Shown here: piece after piece, positions 42,279 through 62,061 of the stretch
Position numbering within the stretch: the first letter of the stretch is position 1
Layout of the letters: each line of letters opens with the position of its first letter
Origin: Dipetalonema caudispina
Taxonomy: Eukaryota > Nematoda > Chromadorea > Rhabditida > Onchocercidae
NCBI GenBank assembly: GCA_013365325.1
Contig: JABVXV010000216.1
Span: forward strand, 46,248 to 110,247
Length of the DNA stretch: 64,000 nucleotides
Direction of reading: 5' to 3'
The notes under the pieces: generated by a model
Database searches by the model: none
The model's input: the letters and a program-made list of their open reading frames with translations, nothing else
What the model was told of the DNA's origin: nothing
Program-made: the position numbers and the translations under genes

Positions 42279-45186
42279 AGGCTCCGGAGATGTTTGATGG
42301 TGAATTCGCGAGTTTGCTGGCGTTGTTAGATACGAATACAATCCGAGTACCAAAACCGATCAAGGTAGCATTGATTAATAGTTATCGTCAGTAAAATATT
42401 TGGCAAATCCAGAAGATCATCTTATTTTGTCAAATTTCTTGCATATCCGAATCGTATAATTATCTTTCAGTTCAAAAAGTTAATTTTGTTCGTGATGGTT
42501 ATGATTTAGTTTTATACTGAGTTATAATAATCCTTGCTGCTTCATACAGTGTTAGTCTTTCTGTTAACCTGAAATCAGTAACCTATAACCACTAGAAGCA
42601 AACTGTTTAACCACTAGTTAAACTAGTTTATTTGATAGCTGCTTTGTTAGCCTGTTCCAGGAGGCGGCATGATTAGATCATTTTTGGCATGCATTTTCGT
42701 TTTACCTTTCGGAAATGTGTTTGTTGAAATAACCCAATATGCATGATTAATTCGTGATAAAATTCTTAGAGCGATTGAATTAGAATTTAAGCATTTATTG
42801 GTCGGTGGAATGCGCTACATTTTTTACTTTGTGACTACTATCGTATCTTATAAACTTTAATGCCAATTTTAGAGATTTTCGGTGGACGGTGATTGTTGTT
42901 TGGCGATGGAATTTTTGGATATGCGTGGTCCATCAGATTCTGCGAGGCTTGGTACAAACATCGCAAAGTTTGATATTTTCTTATATTGTGAATAAACATT
43001 GTTTTTGCTTGACCTTATTAATCAAATTGCTTTATTTTAGCTTATCCAAACTAGAAGACCTAAATTTATAAAATCATTTTTCGTCATAAGAAATATATTG
43101 TGAATAAACGTTGTTTCTTCGAACATAAAATTTTCTTCCTAAGGTTAAAATATGGCTTTTACGAATTCTGTTAAAAAGAGAGATTTCCTGGAAAGGATAA
43201 ATACTTTTTCTTGAAATATCAAAGGTTTCTATGGATAATTGAGATTACTATGAGCGCCATTAAAAAAGACTGCTGTGAGGTTATTGATGAATATTAAGAT
43301 TGCATTTACATAACAAATCCTTAATGGAAGCAAGTAAAAATAGCCAGTCAACAATTGGTGGTACCGATAAACAGCCGAAACCAGTTGAAAAATTCGGATT
43401 TGATATACTTACGTATAGTGGATATTGCCCGCTTATTAACGATTGGTCCGATAATTGGGTAGTAAGTTGTTTTCATGCATTTCAGGTGTATATGGAACAT
43501 TTTTTCATTTTTTCTAGCATACGTGTCAAAGGATGTCAATTGAAAGTATCGAACAGTTCTTATGACTGTTTAAGAGGAGATCTTCAGTACAGAGAAATGT
43601 TAAATGATCATTACTATTCGCAATCATTTGTTGGATCATTTGATAGAGCGCATTTGCATGCGAAACTCTGATTGAATACCGCACATGGTTATACAAGTAG
43701 TGCTTAAAAGGAGAATACAAAGCTAGTTGTCATTCCACTCCGTTTAATCCATTCTTGTTACATGCTTTTTAAATTTCAGGAATTTTATTCGCAGAATCGG
43801 CTGAAGAAAGTTATTGATATCATTATTGAAGTCGGTATTTCTGATTACTTGATAGTTTTCACGACAGTTTATTTCCTTTTTCTCAAATACATAGTCTTAG
43901 AATTATATTTTTAATGCAAACGAAATTATTCCAGAAGACTGGTAATCGGGAATTGCTGACGTTATGGCCAGAACTGGAGAGAAAAATCCCGGAATATTTC
44001 AAAAATTGTGATATATATCCATGCTTGTTACATGGTGATCTCTGGTCTGGAAACTATTCATTCACCAAGGATGGTCCAGGTTGGGCCTGTCTCATGGACA
44101 GTCCGTTTGCACTGCTGTTAATTTAATCCAATCTCTAATTTAAAATGTAACTAACATTATAGTTTTTCGACTGTTTTAGTAGGGCTTTTCAATTCATTTG
44201 AAGAGACTGGTTTAGGATTACAAGAAACACTTTTTTTGTGATTTTCGAAATTTGACAAAATTACAGTAGTATTCGATCCGGCATCCTTTTATGGACATAG
44301 TGAATATGAGTTTGGCATCTTAACTATGTTCGGTGGCTTCGATCGAGATTTTCACACAGCCTATCACAAAATGATACCACAAACTACAGGATTCACCGAA
44401 CGTGTGCTTCTTTATCAGCTTTTCCATCACTTGAATCATTGGTTGGTATCTTTTGATTTAATTTTCATCTATATGAAAAAGATCAAATCTGAGCATTTTT
44501 TGTTGGAGAAATGGCAGCCATTAGTTGTTAGAATGAAATTTCGGTTGGACATATTTCGAAAACTTCATGCCGAGCTATGAATACATTTTACCATTTGTTA
44601 ATGTGAACCATCGAGAACCCATTAAAAAGAAATTAAGTTAGGCATTGAAGCTACCCGAGCCCTCATTAAGTTTTCAGTAAATAATCACTGTACCGATGTT
44701 AGAAGCAAAATTGTACTCCTAACATCCATGTAGTGAAGAGAGAGAAGGCATTGAACATCTGGTTAGCTTATGATTTTTGATACAAATAATACCAAAAGAT
44801 CGGAATTTCTCCCGTGAAATGCAAGATTGTTGTCGATTTAAACGACTTTTGATGTTTCTAAATTAAATTTATCTTCATCACTTAATCAAATGCTGATTCA
44901 TAATATATCAGCACTTTTATTACAGATTTGAATGTTCTACCTACCTAAAGAAAACTAAGTGAATAATGTTAAATAACGTTGGGTGTCGGTGATTCGGATT
45001 AACAAAATGGAAATCATCTTGTCAAGATAAGAAAGGATGTTGGAGAAGGCTGCTGTTGATGTTGTTTGATTTTTTTTTTTTTTTTCTTTTCTCGCTTTTC
45101 TATTCCATTATTGATTTTTTTACAGGAATCACTTTGGTGCTGGATATAAACAAGGCGCATTAAGCTTAATGCGAAGACTTTCATGA
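41660..45186 (+). CDS. fn3k: Fructosamine-3-kinase / ketosamine-3-kinase
   Basis: Protein-repair kinase that phosphorylates sugar-derived ketoamines on proteins so that they decompose and the amine is released. Exons: 41660-41872, 42281-42364, 42873-42967, 43299-43458, 43780-43830, 43935-44079, 44267-44441, 45126-45186; 984 bases, 327 aa, against about 309 in the family. The P-loop region [13 protein letters not shown] (with the family Cys) and the Lys of IFVKFN are in exon 1. Exon 4 starts with KLHLHNK and carries [12 protein letters not shown]. The catalytic loop HGDLWSGN is in exon 6. The metal-binding [15 protein letters not shown] segment is in exon 7, which also carries [12 protein letters not shown]. 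The final 20-codon exon ([19 protein letters not shown]) lies 684 bases away. The start at 41660 follows TGCAG by four bases and adds 23 residues before the Met at 41729 that aligns with the usual family start; this extension lacks acidic residues. Confidence 0.93.
42248..42276 (+). repeat. T homopolymer forming the acceptor tract of fn3k intron 1
   Basis: A run of about 29 Ts directly precedes the GCAG acceptor of fn3k exon 2. Its length is likely to vary between reads and individuals. Confidence 0.9.
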
Positions 45187-45269
45187 AAAGAATGGAATTG
45201 TACAAAATGAGAGAGCAAGGAGACGGGTTTTTTTCTCTACTTATTGAATCTTTTTAAGAGAATGCTTTG

Positions 45270-45275
45270 AATAAA
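45270..45275 (+). terminator. Likely polyadenylation signal of fn3k
   Basis: AATAAA 84 bases after the fn3k stop codon. Confidence 0.5.
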
Positions 45276-45816
45276 TTCTGGCTGCTATTTAAGCCGCACA
45301 AAGATATTTTTTGAATTGTTTTCTGAGCTTACATCTCTAATAAAGTGAGGAATAAAAAAAATTAACGAGGTTCTTGCAACGCTTCACAGTTTTCAGTAAT
45401 TTGCTGAAGGATGGAGTCTTAGAACAGAAAAATTACAAATATTGTATGAATCGAAATTCGTTTAAGAAGAATTTTCCTTCCCTCCATTGTTGTTCTTTTT
45501 TACCTTGATATACATTTTTTGTGAGTCTTATAGCTCTACGATCAACTCACTGAGATCCAGAATTCATTTTTTTTTTTCTAAGCGGCTCTCACGGAGCAAG
45601 CTGATATGCAAGTTAACTGCTCGAAATCCTGTCAAGTTAATTCGCGAACCCGACAAAATTGATTTAAGCATTTTAATCAATTTTGATGCAAAGGCAATGC
45701 CATGTTCAAAAAAACAAACTTCTTAATTACTATCATTTATTGCTACCATTTAGCTGCCATAGATACATTTTAAAAGCAGAAGTTTTCTATAAGGCCTATA
45801 TTTTGAGATTACGAGT

Positions 45817-45862
45817 TCACGTGATTGGGCATATTTTGGAATTGCGAAGTCACGTGACTGGG
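45817..45862. promoter_or_regulatory. Tandem pair of TCACGTGA E-box palindromes
   Basis: TCACGTGA occurs at 45817-45824 and 45850-45857, 33 bases apart. Both copies continue as T/C-TGGGC, so the two sites look like a diverged direct duplication. The octamer matches the extended E-box bound by bHLH-zip factors of the USF and TFEB/HLH-30 type. It is 0.6 kb after fn3k and 2.4 kb before nsf. Function is inferred only. Confidence 0.4.
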
Positions 45863-46525
45863 CTGGTTGTGGTTTAAGCAGTCTGAATTTCCTTTTTTGC
45901 AATCTTGAGATTTCGTAGTCCTTGATTTCAATGGTTCTATAGTTCAGCTAATTTTGAATTTCTTATTTTTTTATTCATCTTGACTCTGATGCGAAGAGAA
46001 AGAAATGTGAAAGAAGAACAAAGCTGAAGAGAAAGATCGAAAAGGAGAAGGAGGAAAAGGAGGAGGGAATAAAATGAGCATTAGAATCGATTTCTATGAG
46101 TAACGATATAAGCAAATTGAAAAAATCCATTGCATATTGGCTCAATTCTATCACAGGTTGTCCTATTCCATTCTTTTCTTATTTTATTTTATTAAAATTG
46201 AATTCGAATTTAAATATTATTGAAGAATAATTGAAGAATTACAAAGAAAAATATTACATATTATATTTCAACGTTTCTATCATTTTACATTATTTGATTT
46301 CTTCACTTCATCATGACTATTGCAAAACAATGAAATATTTTATGTATCTAAACGAATAGTTTGATAAAGTAAATTTGACATATTTATTGCTTTCATTAGC
46401 TATTCTTCACTTTAGCTATTTTATAAGCTTAATACTAAACCAATCCATTTATCGATCATTTCTTATCTCTCTAATATTTACTCTAATTTTTTACAATTTC
46501 TCCATTTTCCTTTCTTTCTTTCTTC

Positions 46526-46544
46526 ACTACTACTACTACTACTA
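46526..46544. repeat. ACT trinucleotide microsatellite
   Basis: Six ACT units in the non-coding fn3k-nsf spacer. Confidence 0.85.
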
Positions 46545-48212
46545 ACATATTCCCATGAATAGTGATAAACAAAATACGAAATGTAAATAAGTTTAATATG
46601 TTAGAAAAAGAAAAGTATCTTTAAATCTGATATCTACATGCCTTACTAGTTGATTATCGCAGAAGCTTACCATATGTTGTTGTTGTTATTGTTATTGTTT
46701 TTGGGTTGCAGAAAAAATCTTTCATATGTTATGAGGGGTTGATAAAATTTCGAAAATTTTGCGCCTTTTTTTTCCTAAATTTGTTTAAAAATTGATTTTT
46801 CATCCAAAATTGTTTTAAGTGTAAATTTAAACTTAAATTTTAAATTTCACCTCATTTAACATATTCAGTTTATCGTCATTGTTAATCTCAGTAAATTATT
46901 CCTATGTAATTTCTAATTCATATAATTGAGTAAGAAATGAAAAATTTTCATGCCTAAAGTTATAAAACTTTCCAAGTAACGTTAAATCTCATGAAATACA
47001 CTATAGATGTAATTCGTAAAATTAATAATTACAACATTTTGATCTTTCATTTAATTTGTAATAATGATAATGGCGATATATAATTAAGGCAAATTATACA
47101 ATAATTCCACTCATCTTATTATGCTATCCGTTAATTTCATAAATGTTAGTTATGTAAAATTATATTTGAATTCGTTTGTTTCTCTTCTTTTTTGCTAAAT
47201 TATAATACCTTAAATAATATAATTGTTCGTTGATATGAACAGAAACTTTCTTTTTCAATTTATTCTATTCTCGATAATAGATTAAAATTTTCAATCGTTA
47301 TTTGATTGTTTCATTTCGTCATTTTCTACTCAAACAAACTTCCTTCACTGATAATGATAAGCTAACAAATTGGAATATAAATACGAAAAAATGCCAAACA
47401 TAAATTATAAGTATTCAATAGAAATACTGATATGAGTAATGTTTGAATTGAAAAGATAAAAGTAATAAATCAAGTCTAGTTAATTAAACTATAATCTCTT
47501 AAATTTTATTCTTTGCTAATACCAAAGTTTATTAAATTTTATTGATTTACCAATATTTGTTAGCTTTAGTTAGCTAAATTTAAATGATTTTAAATTCAAT
47601 AGAAATGCTCAATTTCTATTACATCCTTATATCAAACAATGTCATTTATTCATTTATCTGTCATATTCATATTGGTAAACTGTTGGCAATTTGTTCACTA
47701 GCCGATTATGACTTTAATTTCAGCTGTTGCTTTTTTTTTTTTTTTTTGTCTGCAGCGATTGCGAAGGTTTGAAAGTTTGATTTATTTATTTATTTGATTA
47801 GAAATAATTTTGTTTGTTTAACATTTTATCTTCCATTCTCATTTGTTCTATTGATTCCTTCCTTCTTTCTAAGTTCATTTCAATTTTTCATGTTTCACTT
47901 TATTTCATTTGCTAATATTTTTTTTACTTTTGCTTTTTTTTTTTCACTTTTATCGTAATGTTTATGTAATGATAACATTTAAGTTAAATTTGTTGGAAAA
48001 TAACGAATTATCGTAAAAAGCTCATACATGAATGGATATATGAAAGTACATAAATGTGATAGATGAAAGTAAGCTCATAACGTTTGTGATATGTGGAAGT
48101 GTATACATAAAATCGAATTCGTGAAATCAACTATTACTAATTCTCGTGTATATAGAATGAATCGTGAAACATACAATTAGAATAATGCTTCTCTTGAATT
48201 TTAGAATCGAAG

Positions 48213-54998
<6,786 letters not shown>

Positions 54999-55242
54999 TC
55001 TGGGTAATGATGAAAGATGACGTTTTGAGACATTATCAGATTTGCTAATCTAATTTTTCTTTTATTTCTCTACAGAGATATTTTAGGTTCTTTGTCACTG
55101 TGATTTTTAACCGTTATATCCGCTAGTTTGTCTTTGAATATTGGGTTGAGTGAATATTTGAACTGAAAGGGAAGTTTCACTTGAGACTTTTTTATTGGTT
55201 TTTTGGATAAGCTTGTTTTCATTTTTATTTATGTAATCAGAG

Positions 55243-55941
55243 ATTGCACCATTCCATGGTATCCTCTTCGAAAAGTTTCTTAGAAATTTACAAGAAGTTC
55301 GTAAATTGGCAACTGATTATTCTCCAGAATACTCCCGTTACAGAACTGCCTCTTTCGTAGCTCCGAGTTACCATCCACGCAACTTGCTGTTTGCTAAATT
55401 GATTGAAGAAACGGTACATATGCTGAACGAGAAAAATTGTTTGATTTTCTAAAAGATGTCAATCAAAGATGCTCTGTTTTTTAAGTTTTATTTTTGACAA
55501 ATTACTTACAAGTAGTATTTTCGAAGCACGAAGTTTTTTCAAATATCCACCTGAGAATATATTACTTTGAATTCGTGGACTCTAAATTTGCCGGACGAAA
55601 TGTTATTCATGGAAAGAGCAATTTCATATTTATTTGAATCTAGGAAAAAATACGCCTAAAAATTTCCGAAAAACCATAATTTATAAATTTGTAATTTTTA
55701 TGCTTCCAATTTGTAATTTGTTGGACTTGAGTATTTCCACTGGAGAAACAAACATTTTTGGATAACTTATGGTAATGGGATTGCCTGATTGATATTACAG
55801 TCGCACTTAAACATTAATTGGGAATCAAAATAGTCAGGAAAAGAAGCTGGATAAAAAACCATTGTATTATAGTTGAAAATTCTTTTTTGTTAATAGGTGG
55901 ATGAGTCAATCAATAATTTTATGTCAGCTTTGCATATTTAG
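55243..55941 (+). CDS. Small unidentified gene, 5' end unresolved
   Basis: An exon at 55243-55413 reads 57 codons that look coding (FLRNLQEVRKLATDYSPEYS and SYHPRNLLFAKLIEET). It ends at GTACAT and joins in phase to 55897-55941, giving VDESINNFMSALHI and stop. No in-frame ATG begins the first exon, so an upstream start is needed. ATGs at 55007-55012 with a donor at 55022 would be in phase, but they are only eight bases after the nsf stop, which is doubtful. The pattern of short basic helix, Leu/Arg pairs and aromatic residues faintly recalls LYR or FMC1-type mitochondrial assembly proteins. This is a weak suggestion, not an identification. Same strand as nsf and 0.25 kb downstream, so an operon arrangement is conceivable. 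Confidence 0.4.
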
Positions 55942-58752
55942 GTATTTGTATTTTTCATAGATTTCCTGGTGAAACGTGAATAGATTTTTCGCGTGGAATG
56001 TGGTTTGAAACTTTGTCATAGTTCAAAATTATAAAGATCAGGTAGTGTATCGAATTTCAACGGCTGTATTACTTAATGTTCATTAGTAGGCCACTTCTAA
56101 CATTAAACAGTTCAACTTGTATCTTGTTGATAGCTTAAATGAGATAGCTGATTCTTCATGGTCATATTTCCAATATGCAAATTTATTTGAAGTGTTACTT
56201 CTTGGTGATGTCAGTAGATGCAGTTGAGATTCATTTAATTCTTACATTCCAAACAACTATCGAAATGTTTGCATTTCAATAGTTGTTGAGTCCGACTGTA
56301 TTATATTTTTTCTAATTAATCAGCTCTGTAGTATATTACATACATTTATTCGTACATGTATGTATAATAATGCTCGGTGTCTTGTTCGTTTTTCACGTGT
56401 TACATTTTATCAAAAAAAAAAAAAAAGTATAAAGATAGTGTTTAATTGTATATTAGGTCTCTATGTTGTATACATCAAAATGTTCAGAAAAAGAAATGAC
56501 GTGAGATGGAGATATTGATGCGGAACAAATTTCTGTATAAGAATTTCCGATTACTTTAAGAATGTTGAGATTAACATTGAATAAAATCATCGGGAAATCA
56601 TTTGCTACCAAAAATAAGCCGAGAAGTTGTAATGATAATTTGTTAAACAGTACCAAATAGTAGTAGTAGTAATAGTAAATTGAAGAGCTATATGTTCTGC
56701 CAAAGACTTGTTGTTATTGGCCTGTGAGATATCATTTGCTAGTTGTTCTATGGCTATCGGTTGGTTGTAAAAGTAATCACTCGGGGGATTAAGTGGTGAT
56801 GACCAGGAAGGCCGGAAGTGAAAGAAAGGGAGAATAGTTCCGGATTCGATGAAAAGGAATAGAAAAGGACAGCTGTCCCTTATTATTATTATCCGACAAT
56901 TCGATTTCGGTTTTGCTTTTTCAGAATTGTATTTGAAAAAAGATAGCTAGAAAGGGAAAGAAAGGGAAGCTTTTCGGCATTTTTCGTTCAATCTGGATGA
57001 ATGAATCGGTATCGCTCATCTTCCCTTATTATCCTGAAATGTCAAATTTTTTTTGTTGAGAGTTTTTGGCAGTTCGATCAGGCCGTTGTCATTTTCCTTC
57101 ACTTCATCATTCTCACAGCCAAGTATGTGTATGTGATATTTGCTTCTTTTGTATTCTTTAAGATTTTATTTTTGAATTTCAGTAAATTCGAAGAGAAGTT
57201 GGATTCAACCAAATTTTCACTAACCTTATTTTAAGTGATCGTAATTAGGCAGAGAAATTTGAATTGTATATAAGCAATGTAATGAGTTAACTCTAGTTTC
57301 AATTGAAATTTCGACATCTTTTTTTTTGTAAACCTTTTATTACAGAAATCGAAGAAACTAGTTGGACGTAGAAAGTGATGAATTCCAACCTTGAAAATGG
57401 TAGTTTTACTTTCTGAAGTAATGAAATCAATAAGATTATCCACGACAGAGCACAATTTTATTTCACGGCATGAAGTTCAAATTTATCGAAATCCTTCGCA
57501 CATTTAATAAAAGGTATGATGATTTATGTTTCATCCAATTCATTTTGTAATTCTATATGTTTTTTGAAATTCGGTATAGCTTCCACTATTATTCCGCACT
57601 CCGCATTACTGAGCATTGTATATAAATATCTAAGTACTTAAGTATGGCAAATATCAATTTTTCCAATTGATATTTGCAGGTAATGAAAAAACGAATAAGT
57701 AATGCGTGCAATTTTAATAGCCAAGAAAATTAAAATCATTATAGCAAATAGTTTTGTAGTTATCCAGTTGGCATCAAAAGTGTGTTAATCACAATCAAAC
57801 TGATGAAACATTTTGCTGCAACAAGTTGCTTTCATACACTTCTTCATCATCTTTTATAATGAATGCAATAAAGGAATAACAATGAAAATATTAATTATTT
57901 CCTAGAATTTTATCAAATTAAACAGTTTTATTCATATGGATCTTTTATTTTCCTTTGTTTAGTTACTACTGTATATTTTATTTGTTATTGTTATATCATC
58001 CTACCATTGTAAATTTTCTATTCACTCTGAATTATTTTTTCGAATTAGAAAATCGATTGATAGATAATTCTCAGCACTTCAATGCTTCCAGCTATTTCAT
58101 ATTTACCAATTCTTTATTATAATGAACTTCAATAGCATGCATTTCTAAATAATCTTTTCATAAAGAATAATCGTATTAGCATTTTGCAACGCTCATCGAT
58201 TCCTACACTTTCCACTAATTGCTGTTGATTTATACTTCATCAAATTTCTAAGTTGATGTAAAATGATGGAGTACTTGTCATCATATAGGTAGGACTGATA
58301 TTGTCCACAATTGATCTTTAGATAATTCATCGAGATGTGAGAATTGTAAGAGCTAAATGATACCCATATGTATAACAGATGATCGGAAATTCCAGCAATG
58401 CAGAAAAGCATTACCATATTTGCTCGATCATCAAATCAAAAAGTATTTTTAAATTGAATAAACATTATTTTGATGTTTCCAGTGAAAACATTTACTCAAA
58501 ATTTCACTTACAAGTGTTAATGTTAAACAAATTTTCCACCATGTAAAACTGTCGCGAAATTCGAATAAATTTCACGAAGGAAGGAATAATACATTTCTTG
58601 TAATGTTCCATTCCGTAATGAACCAATTTATTTTATAAATTGTTAATATAAATCATTCAACTTATCCTTGTTTAAGATGAGATATCAACACAATACGTCT
58701 TTTTTCTCTGTGGTTAAGATATGCTTAAATCAGATCCGATAGCAACGCACTT

Positions 58753-58834
58753 TCCTTTGTTCATATGCTTACAAGAAGATTGCAACAATGTGTGTCCTTT
58801 GTTTCATATGCTTACGACAGGGTTACAACAGTGT
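58753..58834. repeat. Imperfect tandem duplication, 42-base period
   Basis: Copies at 58753-58792 and 58795-58834 share TCCTTTG, TTCATATGCTTAC and an ACAACA/GCAACA-containing tail, with several substitutions and one added T. Non-coding. Confidence 0.7.
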
Positions 58835-61499
58835 TTCCTGTAGAGCACTCCAACTACACACACATATATATACAAGGGTCACGGCTTTATGGAACTCATT
58901 CTTGACAGATTCATTCCTTACAACTCACGTACTTACTTCATTCAATCACCTTATTCGTTCACTTATCCACTCACTTCAACCTCTCCTATTTATTCCTTTT
59001 ATTGAGAGCTTCCGACCATAAGTCAGTTCAGTGACTCTTAACATATTACGCCATTAAAATTGTAATAACATACAGATTCCTTCTACTACAAATAATATTC
59101 CACGACAATGGTAGAGATGTCAAAGGAAAGGAATTCTTTAAAAACTTGTTCACTGATCCTTATCACCGATTATCTTCCTCAATTCTTAAAGAAATCCATC
59201 TAACGAATTTATTTTAGTTGTTGCTATGTTTTTACAGTTCTTGATTTCTTATCCTTGAAAATACTTTCCATTCGACGATTTGTTTAATTATTATTCTTTT
59301 TGTTTTATTCAATATAGCAATTATATTTTCATGAAAAGTAATAGTATTGATGATGAATTTTACGAACCATTAAACAAATCAACTTAAACAGTTGAAGGGA
59401 CAAATCAATTATTATTTTTTTTTGTGTCCAAAAAAAAAATTTTTTGAGGTATATTTTGTGTCCAAACATGACAAAAATAGAAAAATAAAAAGATAATAAA
59501 AATTGGGGAAATGGAAAATTCACTATTTTTCATCCAAGCAAATCCTGCAAAGAAAAAAAGAACAAAGTTGTATTAGTCATAAGGAAAATAGCACAGTATT
59601 AATCGGAAACAAATTAGCAAACATAAACATCAATGTTGTTGTTGTTGATGTCAAAAATGAGGAAATGTTTGTTGACATATTTCCACACTTCTATTTCATA
59701 TTTAAGTCAATCTACTCAATCCTGCTTTATTATTCTCAAAAGCGGTTAATGAATTTCTCAGTTAATGTTAATTCTTTACAGTTATTTTTAGGAATAATTT
59801 TTTTAATGATAGATAAACTATTAAATTTTTATTCATTAATTTCACGTGTTATCAATATTTACTGCAAATAAACCGATTTAAGCACATGTCAATTTTTTGA
59901 ACTTTTTCTTATCCAACAATTTCTACTACTCACCAAACAATCAGCAACTTGATTATTTTTCATTTTCCAACACAGTTTTTTTTTTCAAAAACTCAAGTTA
60001 TATAAGACTTCCTGTTACCTGAACTGTCCGGTCTCTACCCATTCAGACTTACAATTTCTTTCTACCATAAATCGCTCCAAACAAATTCCCATCTCTTCCT
60101 TCAAAATTTTCCTTCCGAAATATGATATTGCTTAACCAAATCTTGGGTTAAATGATGGATAATTCGGTGAACTGTTTTACCTAAATTTAGTAATTATTAG
60201 TTTGTTTAAAGTTTCCAGAAACAATCGCCATTATACTTTCATTTCAACTGATATAGATATATGAGATTAAATTTCAATCGAGCGAAGTTTCGAAGTAAAA
60301 TTCATAAAATTTTGAAGATCTTTTCATAAATGAATTAATTTTATAAACAGTTTACTCAAACTTCTTACAGGTGATTTTGTGTCATATTTTTCTAACTACG
60401 ATTTCGATTGTACGTCTCTTATTTGTTTGCTTTTGTTCTTTATCATTTTACTTTACAAATAAGAAACTTACTTATTGGAAAGTTACTTCTTCTAATGCTT
60501 TGCTCAAGTTTATTATGTCAGCTATAACTTCCATAAAATGTATCTTTGACACGGACAATATATTGCCACTTGAAGGAAACATTTTTTAACAGTACAAATG
60601 GTAATTCCTAATTGTTCTCCCATTTGAAACATTTTGCAAAGATTTTGAATTACCTGCGGTTTTAGAATAATAACCTCAGGCTGAAATATAACTCAGATTG
60701 AAATATGTGATCAATCATTCGGACAGGATACGGTTAGTAGTTGGAACTTTACTTTTAATTTAATGTCGATCATCTTGTAAAATTTGTTATTTTCTTGTAT
60801 TTCAATTCATCCATGAAATTCCGACATTTCAAGTCATAAAGCAAAATTCAGAAACTTGCTATAATTATTGAACAGAGCTAAATGACTTATGTTAAACAGT
60901 TTATAAGATGAATTGGTTCAATAAGAAATGAAACACAAATTAATTTAATTATTTAAACGTGGTATTGTCTCATCCTTTGCGACATTTATTCGAATTTCGC
61001 AGCAGATTGATAGAATTGCTTAAATAGATGACTTACTGCTCCAAAACTAAATATAACGTCTAATCAACTGGATGATTAGCAGACGATAAAGAATAGCACT
61101 GACAACTGTAAAATGACTGCTTAAAAAAATGTACAATTTGAGGGAATGGAATCTAGCAGTCAAATAAAACGTGAATTAAAATTGAAGTTATGATTAAATA
61201 AGTTGGTATGAGCTAACCTAAGGGAAGTTCAGTATGTCGGAAACCCGAAAATAATTCCTAAATAATTATTATCGTATAATCAAATACCAATAAATTGTAA
61301 AATTTATTTCATTGTCTAAAGATTTTAAGTGCAATACTTGTTAATTCCTATGCTAAAATTGTCGCTTTTCGCTCTCTAATTCCGTTTTATGTATATATCT
61401 TATTATCAATCGATTCTATCACAATACACCAAATGTCAACTAAACATCTTCGTTTTCCCATTCCGTTCTCATTCTAATTTCATCAAATTATTGTTCAAA

Positions 61500-61626
61500 C
61501 TAATTATGTATTCATTCTTAAGCTTAGCTTTCTCACCATTGTACCTTTTTACAAATATCTTTTATCAATAGTCACGTGTTAACAAAACATTTGCTTAGTC
61601 CTAATTATGTATTCATCCTTAAGCTT
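61500..61626. repeat. 26-base direct repeat, 101-base spacing
   Basis: Copies at 61500-61525 and 61601-61626 begin CTAATTATGTATTCAT and end TTAAGCTT, differing at one base. The second copy lies inside the open frame at 61576-62061. Confidence 0.8.
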
Positions 61627-62061
61627 TCATCCTTTTGTAAGATATCTTGTTTACGCTCATTTTATAACAGTATAAATATCTCCAAATTTTCATCTAAGGT
61701 ACCCTTCTTTTACCAATCAACCAGCTTACCTTATTCTACTGTTAATAATATATCCCAAAATAAAATTACTGGTTCCATTCTTTGTTTTAACACAAATCAA
61801 GCATCGACCAGGAATCCAAACAACTTTCACGGCACAGTATTTGTCGAATCGCAAATAACGTTCGGCATTGCTGATCAAAAATTTATTCAATCCAATAGCT
61901 ATAAATTAACATTCAATGAGGAATTTATGTCTCATATCTCTTTTCTTTTCGAATTTCGGAATTCTGAAATACAATCAGTTCAAGTACACCGAATTGCAAT
62001 ATATATTATATCGTCGTCCAGTATGTTATCTGGTGATTCAATTTCTTCCACGTTAGAATAA
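61576..62061 (+). CDS. Hypothetical open frame of 161 codons, coding status doubtful
   Basis: I do not recognise this product. The frame is long for such AT-rich, stop-dense DNA, and its second half has a mixed composition (NNFHGTVFVESQITFGIADQ region). The first half is Ser/Phe-rich with no clear domain, and no splice partner or signal was recognised. It may be a lineage-specific gene, a relic exon or chance. Confidence 0.2.
   Translation: MLTKHLLSPNYVFILKLSSFCKISCLRSFYNSINISKFSSKVPFFYQSTSLPYSTVNNISQNKITGSILCFNTNQASTRNPNNFHGTVFVESQITFGIADQKFIQSNSYKLTFNEEFMSHISFLFEFRNSEIQSVQVHRIAIYIISSSSMLSGDSISSTLE

Larger units (their letters stand above)
45187..48204. other. Spacer between fn3k and nsf
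   Basis: About 3 kb with no exon recognised on either strand. It contains the fn3k 3' end (AATAAA at 45270-45275), two TCACGTGA palindromes near 45.8 kb, a purine-rich stretch near 46.0 kb, an ACT microsatellite at 46526-46544 and a long AT-rich region. It ends at the TTTTAG acceptor before nsf. Confidence 0.5.

Noticed and set aside
44442..44580. Continuation of fn3k exon 7 to a stop at 44580
   Set aside because: The read-through loses family similarity. The GTTGGT donor plus the exon at 45126 restores the conserved LNHWNHFG sequence and a normal C-terminus.
45014..45205. Minus-strand open frame with a Lys run
   Set aside because: It is antisense to the last fn3k exon and its polypyrimidine tract.
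57001..57234. Hydrophobic 77-codon plus-strand frame
   Set aside because: Phe/Ile-rich chance frame in AT-rich DNA without splice partners or recognisable topology.
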